A DNA stretch of 64,000 nt, taken from positions 15,842,230 to 15,906,229 of the forward strand of contig NC_134456.1 in the NCBI RefSeq assembly GCF_047948215.1. Reading direction: 5' to 3'. Positions 34,521-46,753 of this stretch are shown here, one piece after another. Position 1 is the stretch's first letter; each line of letters opens with the position of its first letter. This DNA comes from Lycorma delicatula. Lineage: Eukaryota > Arthropoda > Insecta > Hemiptera > Fulgoridae. The position numbers and the translations under genes are program-made. The notes below the pieces were generated by a model. The model was given only the letters and a program-made list of their open reading frames with translations. It was not told where the DNA came from and searched no databases.

Positions 34521-37500
34521 GTTAGTATAAAAAAATAGACTGTATACATGGATACTTTGATGTCACTTGTCCAGTGGTTTTGAAAATCAGGCCAAAGTTG
34601 GGAAATAAATAGCCAAATATTTGTGCCAAATTTCAACTTTTTTGGTTGGTAGGTTTTCAAGATGAGGTGAAACCTGTATAGAAATAATGTTGAATATCCT
34701 CCCACCCTTACATCCGATCGACTTAAAACTTTGAAATTTTTATTAAATAACTTGATAAGTATTCATCATACTAAAGCTTATTCTTTTTATCACCGCCATA
34801 CTAAAAGTCAAAATGACAAAAACTGCCCCTCCCTTTTTAATTTTGTATGAAAGATAACACTACATCAATTACCCGCATTTATAAATTTTTAGCCAGTTTC
34901 AGAGATTTATGTTGTACCTATTGGAAGAGACATTAAGCATAATACAACCAAACACATACATCTTCCAGAAATTTCTTTTACATGTTCTGTGGTTTTTTTG
35001 AACTAAGGTTATCTTAAAGATTTTCTTAAATCTCTTATACCCAAAATTAGCAGTAGAGCTATAGCTAGGAAAGTAAAAAGTACCAAAAATATCAATGAAT
35101 GAGTATGCATTTGCATCCTGGTCAAAAGAAATCACTTTCAACTTGTGTAGTGAAATTAAGGGTGTATGATATGAACATTTTTTTTCTAGTTTGTGCTGTA
35201 CGTTGTAAAAAGAATAGTTAAAGTATACAGTAACAAAATCCAGGTTATGTTCTTTTTGAAATATTCTGCAGAATTTTATAATTAAAATTGAGATATTAAA
35301 TATGTAACTTAACATAAATAATATATAAATGAGAGAGTCTGTTGATCTGTATGTTTACTAAAACATCACATGTGAATTGACTGATTGCTTTCAAATTTTC
35401 AGGATACATTTTTAAATTTACATTTACATTTTTAAATTTTCAGGATACCTCAGAGAATGTTTTAAGCCAAAGATTGAGGAGGCCCTAACCCCCTTCAGGA
35501 TTAAGATATTAAAAATATCTATTAAAGAAACAAAAATGAATCCTTTTACTTAATTTTTATTAGAATTAAAATTTTAATTAAAAGGATTAATTTTTCTTTA
35601 ATGAATATTTGTATAATATTTAATATTCTTACAAACATTAGGAAAACAAATGCAGTGCTTCGAGACTATACGATAGTATATATATAAAGAATTTAATTAG
35701 GTTAGGTTTATTTGGTAGAAGAAATAGTAGTAAAGTAAATAAAATGATTAGTAAAGAGAAATTGTAATCGGCTAGTGAAGTGTGCATCAGGAAAATTAAT
35801 TATTTCTGGATTTACATAGCATTGTATGTATAATTTATATGTATGTAGCCCGGAGGTATCTTGAATAGCTGACAGTGTATCCTTATTCATATTCCTTTCT
35901 TTTAACCATAGTATATTTCTCTGGTAAAGTTTACGGTTCCCTTTTAAACTTTAGATGACATCCTTCTTTAAAATTTAACAACATTGTCAAGCTCAAGTTT
36001 TAATATTACCTTTTACCGTTGTAAGAGAAATGTACTACAAGTTTTGTATGGTACAAGAATCTATGCAAAATTCTAATTACGTACATACAGTTTGTTGATA
36101 GTGTTTGATATTACTTTCATTGTAGTTTTTTTAGAATAGCTTTTATTTAAAATTATTCAGAGATTTTACAGATACGCATTTTGTAATTATATTATGGTAA
36201 AATTTTATTTCTGTTATTATTATTATTAATAATAATACATTTGTTTCTAGAGTGTCAAATTTAATTTGTATTCTCTTTAGACATTTACAAAATTCTGCTA
36301 GTTCATTGTAATATACAGACTTGTACAATTTAAACAAAATTTTGACTTGAATGAATGTAATGTTCACTCAGTACTCCTGTATGCATTCATATTTATTAAC
36401 TTAGAATGTATAGTAAAATTATTCTTCCTTTTCTAAATAATATTATTCAATCATAATCATCCAGTTTCTCAGTTATTCAACATTTAATTTTATCCTTCTT
36501 ATAAAATGTAGTTATTTAAATACTGATTTTACTAACTACGACTGAATTCTGTATCTGACCATTATTAATATAGATTGAATATTAGTGTTATTTGAATCAC
36601 TCAAACTAACTGATAAAAATTTAACTACACTATCAAATGAAAATGAAAATGTCAAGTAATAGTATGGTAAAAGGCAATAATATATAAGGCCAAAGTATGA
36701 ATTAAGGTAACTTGATTACTAATGTATATGATGAAACTCATGAGCATTGCCAAAATTGGTCAGAGACATTAGCTATTTAAGATTAACCAATTATATTATT
36801 AAAGATGCTTCAACAGCATCTGGCTTTGTAACTTTTACTTTATTTAAAACAACTATAAACAGTTCCTGTGTAGCTCAATTTATAGCGTAGCATGAGCTTA
36901 GAAATTGATCAAAATTTGGCCAATTATGGTTTTTGCAAATTGGAATGTTTCAAGATGGTCTTAATCCAAAAAAAAAAAAACAAAAAAAATTTATAGAAAT
37001 TTCTAGAATATGTGTATCAGTCTGTATTTTGACCAATATCTGCTGAATTGCCGCTCCATATATTCTTTGAAAATGGCTCAAAAATTGTCTTATATGATGA
37101 ATCAATGTTAATGGCATTAAACATTGGATAAAATGAAAAAAGGGGAAAGGTAGATTTCATAATTTTTAAATTTTTATATTGTGGTTAAAGAAAATTACAC
37201 TTTATTATGATGAAAGTAATTTTTAAGTGATTAATTTAAATTCCAAACTTTTAAACTGAACAAATTTACAGATGGAAGGATATTTAAAATTATTTCTAAA
37301 CAGTTTTTGCCTCATATCTTAAAATCTAATTGACCAAACAAGTTGAAATTTGGCTCAAATATTGGCTCTATACATATATAGAATATATATATATATATAT
37401 CCTAACTTTGGCCTTGATTTTCAACCATATTACACAAAGGGACATCATGATATTCATACTTTTTTTTTAGTAAAATTATAATTTTTAGCCTTGTTGTATA

Positions 37501-38288
37501 ACTTTACACCAAATTGTGCTGACTTATTGAAGTACTTCCATAAATAAATGTTTAAGGCCCAAAAACAACGAGGTTGAACCAGACCAATACTTAAAATATC
37601 AATTTTGTTTTTAGCTTAATTTTCAAGTTTGAAAACCCAACTTTATCCAGTATGTACAAAATATGAGAATTTTTTTAAAAAAGGGTTTTCCATGGGACCC
37701 AACTTAAGAATAAACTTTTTTTTTATTATTTCCAATATTTTATCTTTTTTTTCATATTGTGGCTGTTATTAAAAAATATTATATGAGGTAGTTGTCAAGT
37801 AAGGGGTTCAAAAGATTCAACCAAATTTTTTTTTTAACATTTTGAACCTTTTTGCAAATTTGGGTCAAATCTTCTTCATGTACCCAACAGCTGAACCAAT
37901 AAAACACCATTTTCACTAAAATAATAATTATTATAATTATTAATAACTTATATTTAATAATAATATTCACAATTTTTATTTTCATCTATTTTATAAATTT
38001 ATTAACTACATGGTACTAATAATGTTTGATTTTTTTTCATTCATAAAAGCTAAATAATAATGTTTATAATTTTCATTTAAAATTATTTTACTTAAATTAA
38101 TTTTATTGTATTATTCCATTTTAAAATTTTATTGAACATAAGGGACCGTGCAAAGAACGTTTTTCAATACTTGTTCAGGTTTTTACAATAATATAAACTG
38201 ACACGAACATTGCTGTTTTTATTATTTTTTTTTTTTTTTATTTTATTATAAGAAATAATTTTTATAATATTGAATCATTTTTTTCTGG
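34521..38288. other. AT-rich region without recognised gene
   Basis: About 3.8 kb of AT-rich sequence. A minus-strand open frame at 34899-35315 is the longest but has no recognisable domain. A short (TA)n run lies at 37388-37400. Confidence 0.4.
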
Positions 38289-38396
38289 ATGACAAGACTT
38301 CTGGATGACAATGACTTTTTGGAAGATGACAAGAAAGAAAAATCACAATCAGCAAAATCAAGTGGCTCTCAATTCTCTCTGGGAAAACACCAAGGG
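38289..38396 (+). CDS. PLEKHG5: PLEKHG5-like RhoGEF, N-terminal exon (start or internal)
   Basis: Open frame reading MTRLLDDNDFLEDDKKEKSQ then SAKSSGSQFSLGKHQG, ending at a GTAATA donor (38397) in phase 0. It joins in frame to the exon at 40564 to give FSLGKHQG-SYRQKSGSKF. The sequence is acidic then Ser-rich, like the linker before the DH domain in this family. The start is ambiguous: either the ATG at 38289 is used, or an acceptor AG at 38295-38296 (after a T-rich tract) makes this an internal exon beginning at 38297. The Ras-binding-like region present upstream of this point in vertebrate PLEKHG5 was not found in the window, so the internal-exon reading is quite possible. Confidence 0.55.
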
Positions 38397-39719
38397 GTAA
38401 TAAAGTTTTATGCATCTTTCATGTATATAATAATAAAAAGTTGATTTTAGTTGTTTTGAATATAAAAATGATTGTGCTTGTTCTATATAATACTCTGAAA
38501 ACATTCTCATAAGTTAAAAATAATTCAGTACTCATAGTTAACTAAACTATCTTATTAATAATAGTAGTATTAACTACTTACTATAATAATAGTTATTGTA
38601 ACTTATTTAATTTTCTGTTTAATTTAATACCACCTAGAAATATTAACAGGTTCTTCAAATTCAACAACCATTATGTATTATTTTATGTAAGACATAATAA
38701 TGCTTAAATTTACTATATTCTCCACTGTATATTTTTAGGTTAGATGGACTTAATTTCAAATTTATGAAAGATTGCATTTGAATTTAAAATCTAAAGATTG
38801 TTAAAATTGTTTATATTAACTTTATATAAATTTAAAATAGGATTAAAAACTTTAAATACAACAATTTTGTTATTTATTATTATTATTATTGTTATTAATT
38901 GATTCAGCCAAATCCTAAAATCTTCAAATATCTAGTGCAGCATTCTTGATTTCAGAGCCAAAGGTCCTTATTTTTGTAACGAGTGTACTTATAGCTCATT
39001 ATGTCCATGAGTCACAAGGCCAGCATATATTATGTTAATTAGAACCCAAAAACAGACTTTTTGCCAGGGCAGTATTTAGAAGATGTTAATGTAAAAATTT
39101 CTGATTTGGCTAGGTCTTAAACTATCAACCTTCCCAATGGAAAGGTGGATAATTGTAAAAATTCAGTAAAAAGAAACAGTTTATTTAGTGTTGTATTAAA
39201 ACTTTAGATTACTATCTGTATACTTTAAAATTTAATAAAACCAAACTCGTTACTGCTACATATCTATTTCAAATTTTCAAATCATCTTATTATCTGTTGC
39301 TAGTATCAAAAGACAGTAAAAATAATTATTAATTTTTTTTTTTAATTTTGAGAAGTATTTTTATAAAATGATAGAAAAAGAAGCTTATTAAGAATGGAAA
39401 TCCTACTGCAAATAAAAATTACTCATTCTTTTATGAAAGGTTATATCCACTCCTGATATTAGTCCCAGAATTTCTGTAAAAAAGTATTGTTAAATCCAAT
39501 TACTGCTCACTTAATTAATACAGGAAAATATGAAATATTATCATAATTCTTAAATTATATATTTTCAAAATTCTAATAATTTTGTATTATTAAACACTCA
39601 AAACTAAATATTTTATTTTGAATTCATTATTTTTCATTTTTATAATTTTAACCTACTTGAAATTATATTTTTTTATAATTTTGAATTGCCTATCTTTATT
39701 AAACCAATTGAGAAACAGA

Positions 39720-40510
39720 GGGCGAAGAAGCCCTGGATGAAAAAGCCCATCCTGCTTTTAGAGGCCAGAGCCCATCCTGCTTAAACCAATGAAAAAACAA
39801 TCCACCTTCTCCTGAACTCAGGCACAAAAAAGTTATCATCTCAATGTAACTCTCAGCATTAACAGTTACAGTAACACCATTTTGTTCAAAAAAATAAGGA
39901 CCAATGATGAAATTCTTCCTCTACATGCACCAAATTGTAACTTTTGGGCTGTGCATTGTAGTTTTTGATGGATTTCTCAGGGATTCTCACCAGACCATCA
40001 GTGATAATTCTGTTCATTAACTGCACCATGTAGATGAAAATGAGCTTCATCACTTATCAAGACAGTGTTTTCATTTTCCTCATAAAGTACAACATAGCGC
40101 AGCATGTCTCCAAGCAAAACAGCCTCGACTTCGTAACAATGCTGTTCTAAATTTTTTTCTACATTTTCTGGAATGTATTGTATGTGGACACCTGGTGGTT
40201 TTTCTTCTTCAATGATTGTCGTGAATGAACATTATTAACCCAGTTTACTATTGTGAGAACAGAGTCATTTCGGTGGATGTTAAATCTGCGTAGAAAATGT
40301 CATTGAACCATGGTCATAGAGTCACCACTCTTCACAAAACAGATATATACAAAAGCACAGTGTTCAAACTTCTACAGCTCCATGATGCCGACTAAAAGTG
40401 AAATGCCATGATCAAAGGAATGGAATGCCCCCACCTGCGCACTGTTTTCCCACTCCTACTGTCTGAATACTAGTCATTTCAAAACCATCCTATTTCTCTG
40501 CTCCAACTGT
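39720..40510 (-). pseudogene. IS630-type transposase pseudogene in RhoGEF intron
   Basis: Minus-strand reading shows FLRRFNIHRNDSVLTIVNWV (N-terminal region, about 40300-40230), then EAHFHLHGAV.EQN (about 40060-40020, the segment beginning with the first catalytic acidic residue, normally SDEAHFHL.G.VN.QN). Next is NPREIHQ/AQPKSYNLV-like sequence and GRI......FF at about 39960-39880, corresponding to the strand leading to the second Asp. Frames shift several times and stops are present. It belongs to the IS630/DDE_3 type also seen at 803, 2316, 53240 and 60533, but is more diverged. It sits in the intron between the first two recognised RhoGEF exons. Confidence 0.6.
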
Positions 40511-40563
40511 ATATATATATTATAATAATAATTTTTCATTTAATTATGTTTTTGTATTTTCAG

Positions 40564-40698
40564 AGTTACAGACAAAAGAGTGGAAGTAAATTTTTCAGTG
40601 CAAGTACTGAAGAAACAAGTTGTAATGATACAATTGAAATTAATAAAACTGGTGGAAAAAGCCGACAGAGATGGAGTGGCCTTTTCAGCAATGCAAAA
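40564..40698 (+). CDS. PLEKHG5: PLEKHG5-like RhoGEF, linker exon
   Basis: TTTTCAG acceptor (ends 40563) and GTAAAA donor (40699); 135 bases, 45 codons, phase 0 on both sides. It encodes SYRQKSGSKFFSASTEETSC and ends in GGKSRQRWSGLFSNAK. The RWSGLFSNAK block followed in the next exon by DTKMEVLAEQLNNYS matches the short conserved element before the DH domain in PLEKHG5 proteins (SRFSGFFSSG...KMEQLEGKLHTYS in the vertebrate protein, from memory). The product as a family activates RhoA; vertebrate PLEKHG5 is mainly neuronal. Confidence 0.8.
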
Positions 40699-41735
40699 GT
40701 AAAAATAAAATATTCTTTCATTTTACATGCTTTATGCCTTGATTTTATTTTAAAATATTACCTTTATTATTTACATAATATATACGTTATAAAATGTAAA
40801 ATATTTTATTACTTCATACATACTTTACATAATTTTTTTTTATTATTTGCTGAACTTTTCCACATCTTCCTGATCTCCACTAATTTGTTAGCCATAACAT
40901 TCTTCTTATATCCTGCACTAACAATCTGTTTATATTAACATTTCTTTTGTTAAATGTTTCTCCTTTACACATATTTCTACAAGAAAATTCATTTACTCTG
41001 CATTCCTTAATGGATTTATTATTTTTAAATTGGATATAAATTTAATTTTTTAATTATTTGTAATTAAAATATTTACTAAATTTATACATAATATGTGACT
41101 CGGAGGATATAATGTTCTTTAATCATGTGAATTATAATTGACATTAAATAACAGTGAAATTTATAATTCTTTATAAAAGAATTTTAATTATCAGCATTAC
41201 ATTAACTAATGGTATACTAAAGAAATATTTAATTAGAAAGAGTACATGACAAAGCAGAAAGCAAAAGATTAGCATACAATATATCTTATAGCAACAAAAT
41301 TCTATCTGTAGTGGTCACCATATACTGAAAAATTTCCCTAATTTAAAGTTACATAAGATAAAGGTTGAGATCAACTAGTAGCACAATTTTTCACTGAAGG
41401 GAGCATTGCACAAAAAAATCAAAAAACATTAAATTTTGAGAACTATTCCCTGAAGGGGAACCATTTTATCTTATTCTCAAATTAAATTAAAATATAAAGT
41501 ATTTTTATAAAATATGCCCTACTTTGGCAAATGTACATTGCATATCTATAAAATTAGGGATATATGCTTGAAAATGTTACACTTTTCTATTATTAAATAT
41601 GTGATTCATGTGTTGTACAACAATCATATTATAATAATAATTAATATAACATAATCTTAATTTTTTATTTAGGCCAAAATAAATAGTATCTCTAAAAGAA
41701 GAGCAGTAATACCTTGTTATATATTTTAATTACAG

Positions 41736-41829
41736 GATACAAAAATGGAGGTTCTGGCTGAACAGCTGAACAATTATAGCAAACATGGTATTCCACATCT
41801 TCCAGATACTGTTGAAGACTTAGAAGAGG
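41736..41829 (+). CDS. PLEKHG5: PLEKHG5-like RhoGEF, pre-DH exon
   Basis: TTACAG acceptor (ends 41735); donor GTGATT at 41830; 94 bases, entering in phase 0 and leaving in phase 1. It encodes DTKMEVLAEQLNNYSKHGIP then HLPDTVEDLEE. The extra G pairs with CA of the next exon to give Ala and restores the frame (EDLEE-A-LYNLEEDWRDL). Reading straight through the donor would give a stop two codons later, so the splice is needed. The NYSKHGIPHLP stretch corresponds to TYSLFGLPRLP of vertebrate PLEKHG5. Confidence 0.8.
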
Positions 41830-42296
41830 GTGATTAAATTGTAATGTTTCATTAATGAATAACTAATAGTTAGTCAACAATAGCAGAATTTGAGACAGTT
41901 GTGTATCTTTTAAAGTGTGAATGTATAAAAATACAGTTTATAAATCTAATTCTTTATATTTTATTTTATAATTCTATTTTGTAACATAATCTTTAATTTT
42001 CTGGTTATTATAATACGAATATATTTGTGTAAAAAGTTTCTATTCATTATTATTATTTAAAAATTTATATGACTATATGCTAATTAGGATTTGAAATTCA
42101 CTACCAGTTTTAATTAAAACTCTTATATTCATTGTTATACATTTTTGCTTCTCATTATTTCATTCATGTTACTCGATACTATTATGATGTTTTACTATGC
42201 ATTGCTTATTGAAGTTTTGCTTTATTCAAATATTAATACTCAAACATGTGGAGGTTTATCATTTCTACAGATTAAAGCTACATTTATATATTGCAG

Positions 42297-42299
<3 letters not shown>

Positions 42300-42355
<56 letters not shown>
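42300..42355. repeat. (TA)n microsatellite
   Basis: An almost pure TA dinucleotide run of about 55 bases within a RhoGEF intron. It produces spurious IY repeat frames. Confidence 0.95.
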
Positions 42356-42361
<6 letters not shown>

Positions 42362-43327
42362 GCAAAAATTAAGTTTCTGATAAGTAATCATTAAATGATT
42401 ATTGATTGATTACTCTTGTTAGTAGTTTATTTTAACATTTCACTATATTCATTTTCTTATTTAATTATTAAAACCAGAATTCATGTGTTTTTGTAGGAAT
42501 TTTTTTATGTACAGGCATTTAAATATGTTTGTAATGTTTTTGTAGACGTATTCATATTTTAAATAAAAATTAAAAGAAAGGTTTTTAAATTAAAACTCTT
42601 AAAAAGTAAAATAAATATTAAAAAAAATGGAATTGACTTACAAATAAAATGCATGTAAAGGTAAGAGCATAATTCTTTTTTAATTTTGGCTTAAATTTTT
42701 ACACTTTGAAGTCAGCAAGGAGATTTAAATAACAGTTGCAAAATGATTATTCTTTATCTTTCTAGTGCATTCTTTATGTCACTTTTGTTTCTGTTTTTTA
42801 AGTTTATCCTATTATTTTCTGGATTAAACATGATTTAATAATGTAACTACAGTAATAATAAAATTTTTCTGTTGAAAATTTAGCATGCATGAGGATAGAA
42901 AAATTTTTTTACTTGTATATTTATTAGAGAATTTATAAATATTGTTCTTTTAAATCTATTTATAGTGTGTAATGTTAATCTTTGAGTTATTACTGAATGA
43001 ATAAGTTATTATTTAGCAAATACAGGTAATGCATTCAAGTACCTTGTTTATCTACTGTCAGATACATAATCAATAAACGATGAAACTTGTGAAGAATTTC
43101 CAGGATCATTTTTAACCACCACAAAAATGAATAATATTTATTATCCTATGACAATTTCTTATTGCAACATTCAGAACCATGATGCCAAGGCTTTATTCTA
43201 AACACCCCTTTCACAAAAACACTGCCAGGAAGCTGAACTCTACATAGAAAAGTATTTTGTTGAAATCATAATACCAAGAGACTACGTGAAAGAGAAACCA
43301 TCTGGTACAGTAGAACAGACTTAGGTA

Positions 43328-43613
43328 GAATGAAGCGCTACCATCTAGTGGAAAAAATTGAACTAAGTGTTTAATAAATTGTATTGTGACTATAAACAGT
43401 ATGTTGTTTACATTAACATTTATTCTATATGTATTTGTTTTTATAAAATTTCCAAAAACTTATGTCTACAACAGTTTTTTTTAACAAAATCTAAAAGAAT
43501 AATCAGTATAATAGTAAATGTTAATGTAAACAATGTACTGTTTATAATACACAATACAGTTTATTATACAGTTGTTAATTCAATTTTTTCCACTAGATGG
43601 TAGTGCTTCATTC
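43328..43613. mobile_element. MITE family B (286 bp foldback)
   Basis: The left arm GAATGAAGCGCTACCATCTA... and the right arm (reverse complement GAATGAAGCACTACCATCTA) pair nearly perfectly for the first 40 bp through GTGGAAAAAATTGAA. Pairing continues imperfectly inwards: AAACAGTATGTTGTTTACAT near 43397 and its inverse ATGTAAACAATGTACTGTTT near 43522. There is no coding capacity. It is located in an intron of the RhoGEF gene. Confidence 0.8.
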
Positions 43614-44526
43614 AAAATAAAAATATGAGAACAAACAAACCAACACACCATGCTTCTTGATATAAGTGATAACCAATTTGATTTAATATAAAATGGATTC
43701 AAAGGAACAGTAAGTAATTAAACTCATATGCTAATTTCAGAATAAGAATGACAAACTAATAACTGCTACCTTAAGAAATACATTGAAAAAGTTTCCTGCA
43801 AATTTAAAAAAGTGATCTACAGCATTACATATAGAACGTTACAAAAATAAAACAAATAAACCACTTTATAAAACAAAATCTCACATAAATTTAGATTTTC
43901 TGCTACAAGTTCTATGTAGGGCCAAAAGGATGGTGCAGCTTTTCACAACAATATGAAAACTCATAAAACCAATTCACTCCACTTTCGTATGTTACCTCAT
44001 TGAAACAAGTCGTACAAGCACAAATATCAGTAGTAACATGAAAATCTTAAACAATAATAGACAAAAACATTTAACACATTTGAGTAACTCAAAAAATACA
44101 GGCATATAAAAATAAAATTCTAATAAAAAATATAATTTAAATCTGACATACTAAAATAAAAAAAAAATAAAACCCAATTCAGACAACAGCAGCATAATTC
44201 TTGGTGATCTCAGTCACAGTATACAACAAAATCGGATAAATGTAACAAATATAATTATTACTTTAAAATGAAGTATACTTAGTCAGCTTAAAATCTATTC
44301 TATCATATCATAGATTTCAAAATTTAAACCTTACTGAAGATTAATAAAGCATGTCTATCATATTCAAAATTATTTATGAATTGAATTAATCCAGATACTT
44401 AATATCATCCTGATTATAAATGTTATTTATAACTTTTGAATATTTTTAAGGCTGTTATATATGTTAATAAAAATACTTAAAAACAAAAAAGTGAAAATTA
44501 ATTTACTATTAAATTAAATTTTACAG

Positions 44527-44672
44527 CACTGTATAATTTAGAAGAAGACTGGAGAGATCTAATGTAAGATGCTAATTTATTACCAGACAGGGTTCAGCAA
44601 CAACAAACTGCAATTTGGGAACTGATACAGACTGAACTTGCTTATATTCGTTCACTAAAAGTAGTTAATGAT
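44527..44672 (+). CDS. PLEKHG5: PLEKHG5-like RhoGEF, first DH exon with in-frame TAA
   Basis: TTTTACAG acceptor (ends 44526) and GTAAGT donor (44673). The first two bases complete the split Ala codon. The frame reads LYNLEEDWRDLM, then TAA at 44565-44567, then DANLLPDRVQQQQTAIWELI and QTELAYIRSLKVVND. This is the start of a DH (RhoGEF) domain: the W.L..TE..YI..L pattern of conserved region 1 is clear. Both sides of the stop match the family (EDSWRELI...[21 protein letters not shown] in vertebrates), so the TAA interrupts otherwise well-kept coding sequence. A GAA codon there would fit, one base away, but this is inference. As written the exon cannot be translated through. Confidence 0.85.
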
Positions 44673-45499
44673 GTAAGTATCTGTTATAAATTTATATATT
44701 AGTTATAAATAACTTCATTTATGAGGTGTAAATTTGCCCTTAGTTTAATAAATTTAAAATTGTAACTACTGTAAGCTTTATTACTTAATTTTATGTTGTA
44801 AATAATTGTTGTTTACGAAGTTTTAGCATAAATAAACTCCTATGTTATGGTACCATAAATACTGAATAACATAATTACTTGAGAGTTTTGATTACTCCAT
44901 AACAATCATCTGCTATTTGTTTTTCACTACTTGCGTTTATTATTTATTGTTAAATATATGATTGAATGATATTAAAACTGAAAATTGATTTTTTTTTTTG
45001 TTTCAGTCTTTTGACTGATTTGATGCATTCTGCTTTTCCTTTCTACTTTTTATTAATCTAAGTCTCAGTTTATCTACTACATTCTCAGTTTTTATTATCT
45101 TTTTATCTCTACAGACTAGTTTAGAGAGTAGGATAAGTCAAATCATTCAAAATAGTTTAATTACAAAATTAACTACTGATGATAAGAAAATTAAATTACT
45201 AATTTTATTAATTAAATCTAATTCTTTAATTAAGTCCAATTAAATTACTAATAAGAAAATTAAATAACAAATTACAGTTAAAACATCATAAAATAGTTAA
45301 TAATCAGTGATTTGAAACAGTTCATCAATAAATAAAATTCTTGTTTAACCAGGCAGTTTCAGCTCTTTTTTAGATTTATCCATATCAGTAACTGTATTAA
45401 TCACCTGAGGAAGGTGGGAAATCAGTTCAATATTCTTATAGATTAGCTTTTCATTTATAAATAGTCCATGCAAATATTAATTTCACAAGCATATAATTG

Positions 45500-45790
45500 A
45501 CACATTTCTTCATGACAGCATAACCGCATTTCTTTTTTTCCATAACAAAGTCATACAATGCTTTTTCTAGGTCTGTATATTTTGGTTTTAAGCCACGAAA
45601 AGCCCTTTATTACCAGTGCCTTTCACCAGAAGTTTTTTCTTCTTACGCCAGTCTGGAATGCAGCTTTCATCTACGTCAAATTTTCTTCCTGCCTATGATT
45701 TCCAAGTTTTTCAGCCTCTTCTATAACGCGCAGTTTTTCATTTACTGTAAAAGATCGTAGACGCTGTCCTTTTGTATTCATTTTAATGCC
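45500..45790 (-). pseudogene. Pogo/Tigger-type transposase N-terminal fragment
   Basis: Minus-strand frame from 45781 reads MNTKGQRLRSFTVNEKLRVI then EEAEKLGNHRQEENLT. This matches the first CENP-B-type helix-turn-helix of pogo-like transposases (K+..T...KLKV+..AE..GN..AARKF). After a frame change it continues as DESCI.DWRKKKK-like and LEKALYDFVMEKR-like sequence to about 45520, the second helix-turn-helix. The DDE domain is absent. It lies in the same intron from which DH exons are missing. Confidence 0.65.
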
Positions 45791-46603
45791 GTAATTAAAA
45801 TAAATCACCGTATTAAACTTTACAAGATAAACTAAACAGATAAAATGCACATTACCGTTCACATATACAAAAAGTACAATGACTTATGGTGAATAGACAA
45901 GATGACGATCGGTAACTGACACTGTAACTGTAGTGTCATTAGAACCGGATGCAGGTTACACAGCATGAGTCAGTTTTACTAAAATACCGTAACTTCGTTC
46001 CCATCGATAGAATGAGGAGGATGATAATAATTAAAGATGTATTCTGTATAAGCGACATCTGGTATTGATAAACGATAGCCTAACGTAACTATAATTATGT
46101 GATTGAATTTAGATATTTCTAAGAAAAAGTTTATTTTACATAAATAATCGTGGCCAAAGGCTCTGTTTCAATTACGCCCTCCATTTCCAAGAAAAAAAAT
46201 GTGGGGTACTCGAATAAATACGGTAAATTGGCTAGAGACCATCGTACTGGAACTGGATGAACTGTAGCTTTAGAATTTAGATCAGCTACTGTTATCTGTT
46301 CCCCTCTTCTGAAGCTGTTTGCAACAAATGATCTTTTCTCCACAGTTTAAATATTATTTCTAGAAGAAATAATTCATTGTTCATTCTGTTTTTTTTTCAT
46401 GCTTAAATATTAAACATTAGATATTAAAGTAATCGATACAGATTTTTCTTATCCATTTTTATAATACTTTAAACAGATAATTTTTTTTTTACCAAAACGT
46501 TTTATTTATGACAAATTTTACTGCAATATTTTCTGAGTTAGAATTAAATAAGCTTCTCTCTGTTATGATTATGTTTATTGTAATAATTTGCAACACGTTA
46601 CAG

Positions 46604-46753
46604 TGGTGTGAAACTCAAAAAGGTTGTAACAGGCTTGGTTTAATGGATATTCTTGTAAAACCAATGCAACGACTAACCAAATATTCACTTCTTTTAAAAG
46701 CAATTCAAAAACATACTGAAATTGAAGAACACCGACAAAGCCTAGAATTAATG
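46604..46753 (+). CDS. PLEKHG5: PLEKHG5-like RhoGEF, DH conserved region 3 exon
   Basis: GTTACAG acceptor (ends 46603) and GTATGT donor (46754); 150 bases, 50 codons, phase 0/0. It encodes WCETQKGCNRLGLMDILVKP then MQRLTKYSLLLKAIQKHTEI and EEHRQSLELM. The L..+LVKPMQRLTKY.LLLK core is conserved region 3 of DH domains, the helix that contacts the Rho GTPase switch regions. All key positions are kept. Relative to the previous recognised exon about 100 DH residues are skipped. Confidence 0.9.

Noticed and set aside
34899..35315. Minus-strand open frame of 138 codons
   Set aside because: No recognisable domain, no splice or promoter support, AT-rich composition; treated as chance.
42145..42394. 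Open frames rich in YI or IY repeats
   Set aside because: They are translations of the (TA)n microsatellite.
44562..44587. Splicing out a short GTAAG...CCAG segment to bypass the TAA
   Set aside because: The segment would be about 23 bases, too short for normal splicing, and its removal would shift the downstream DH frame.
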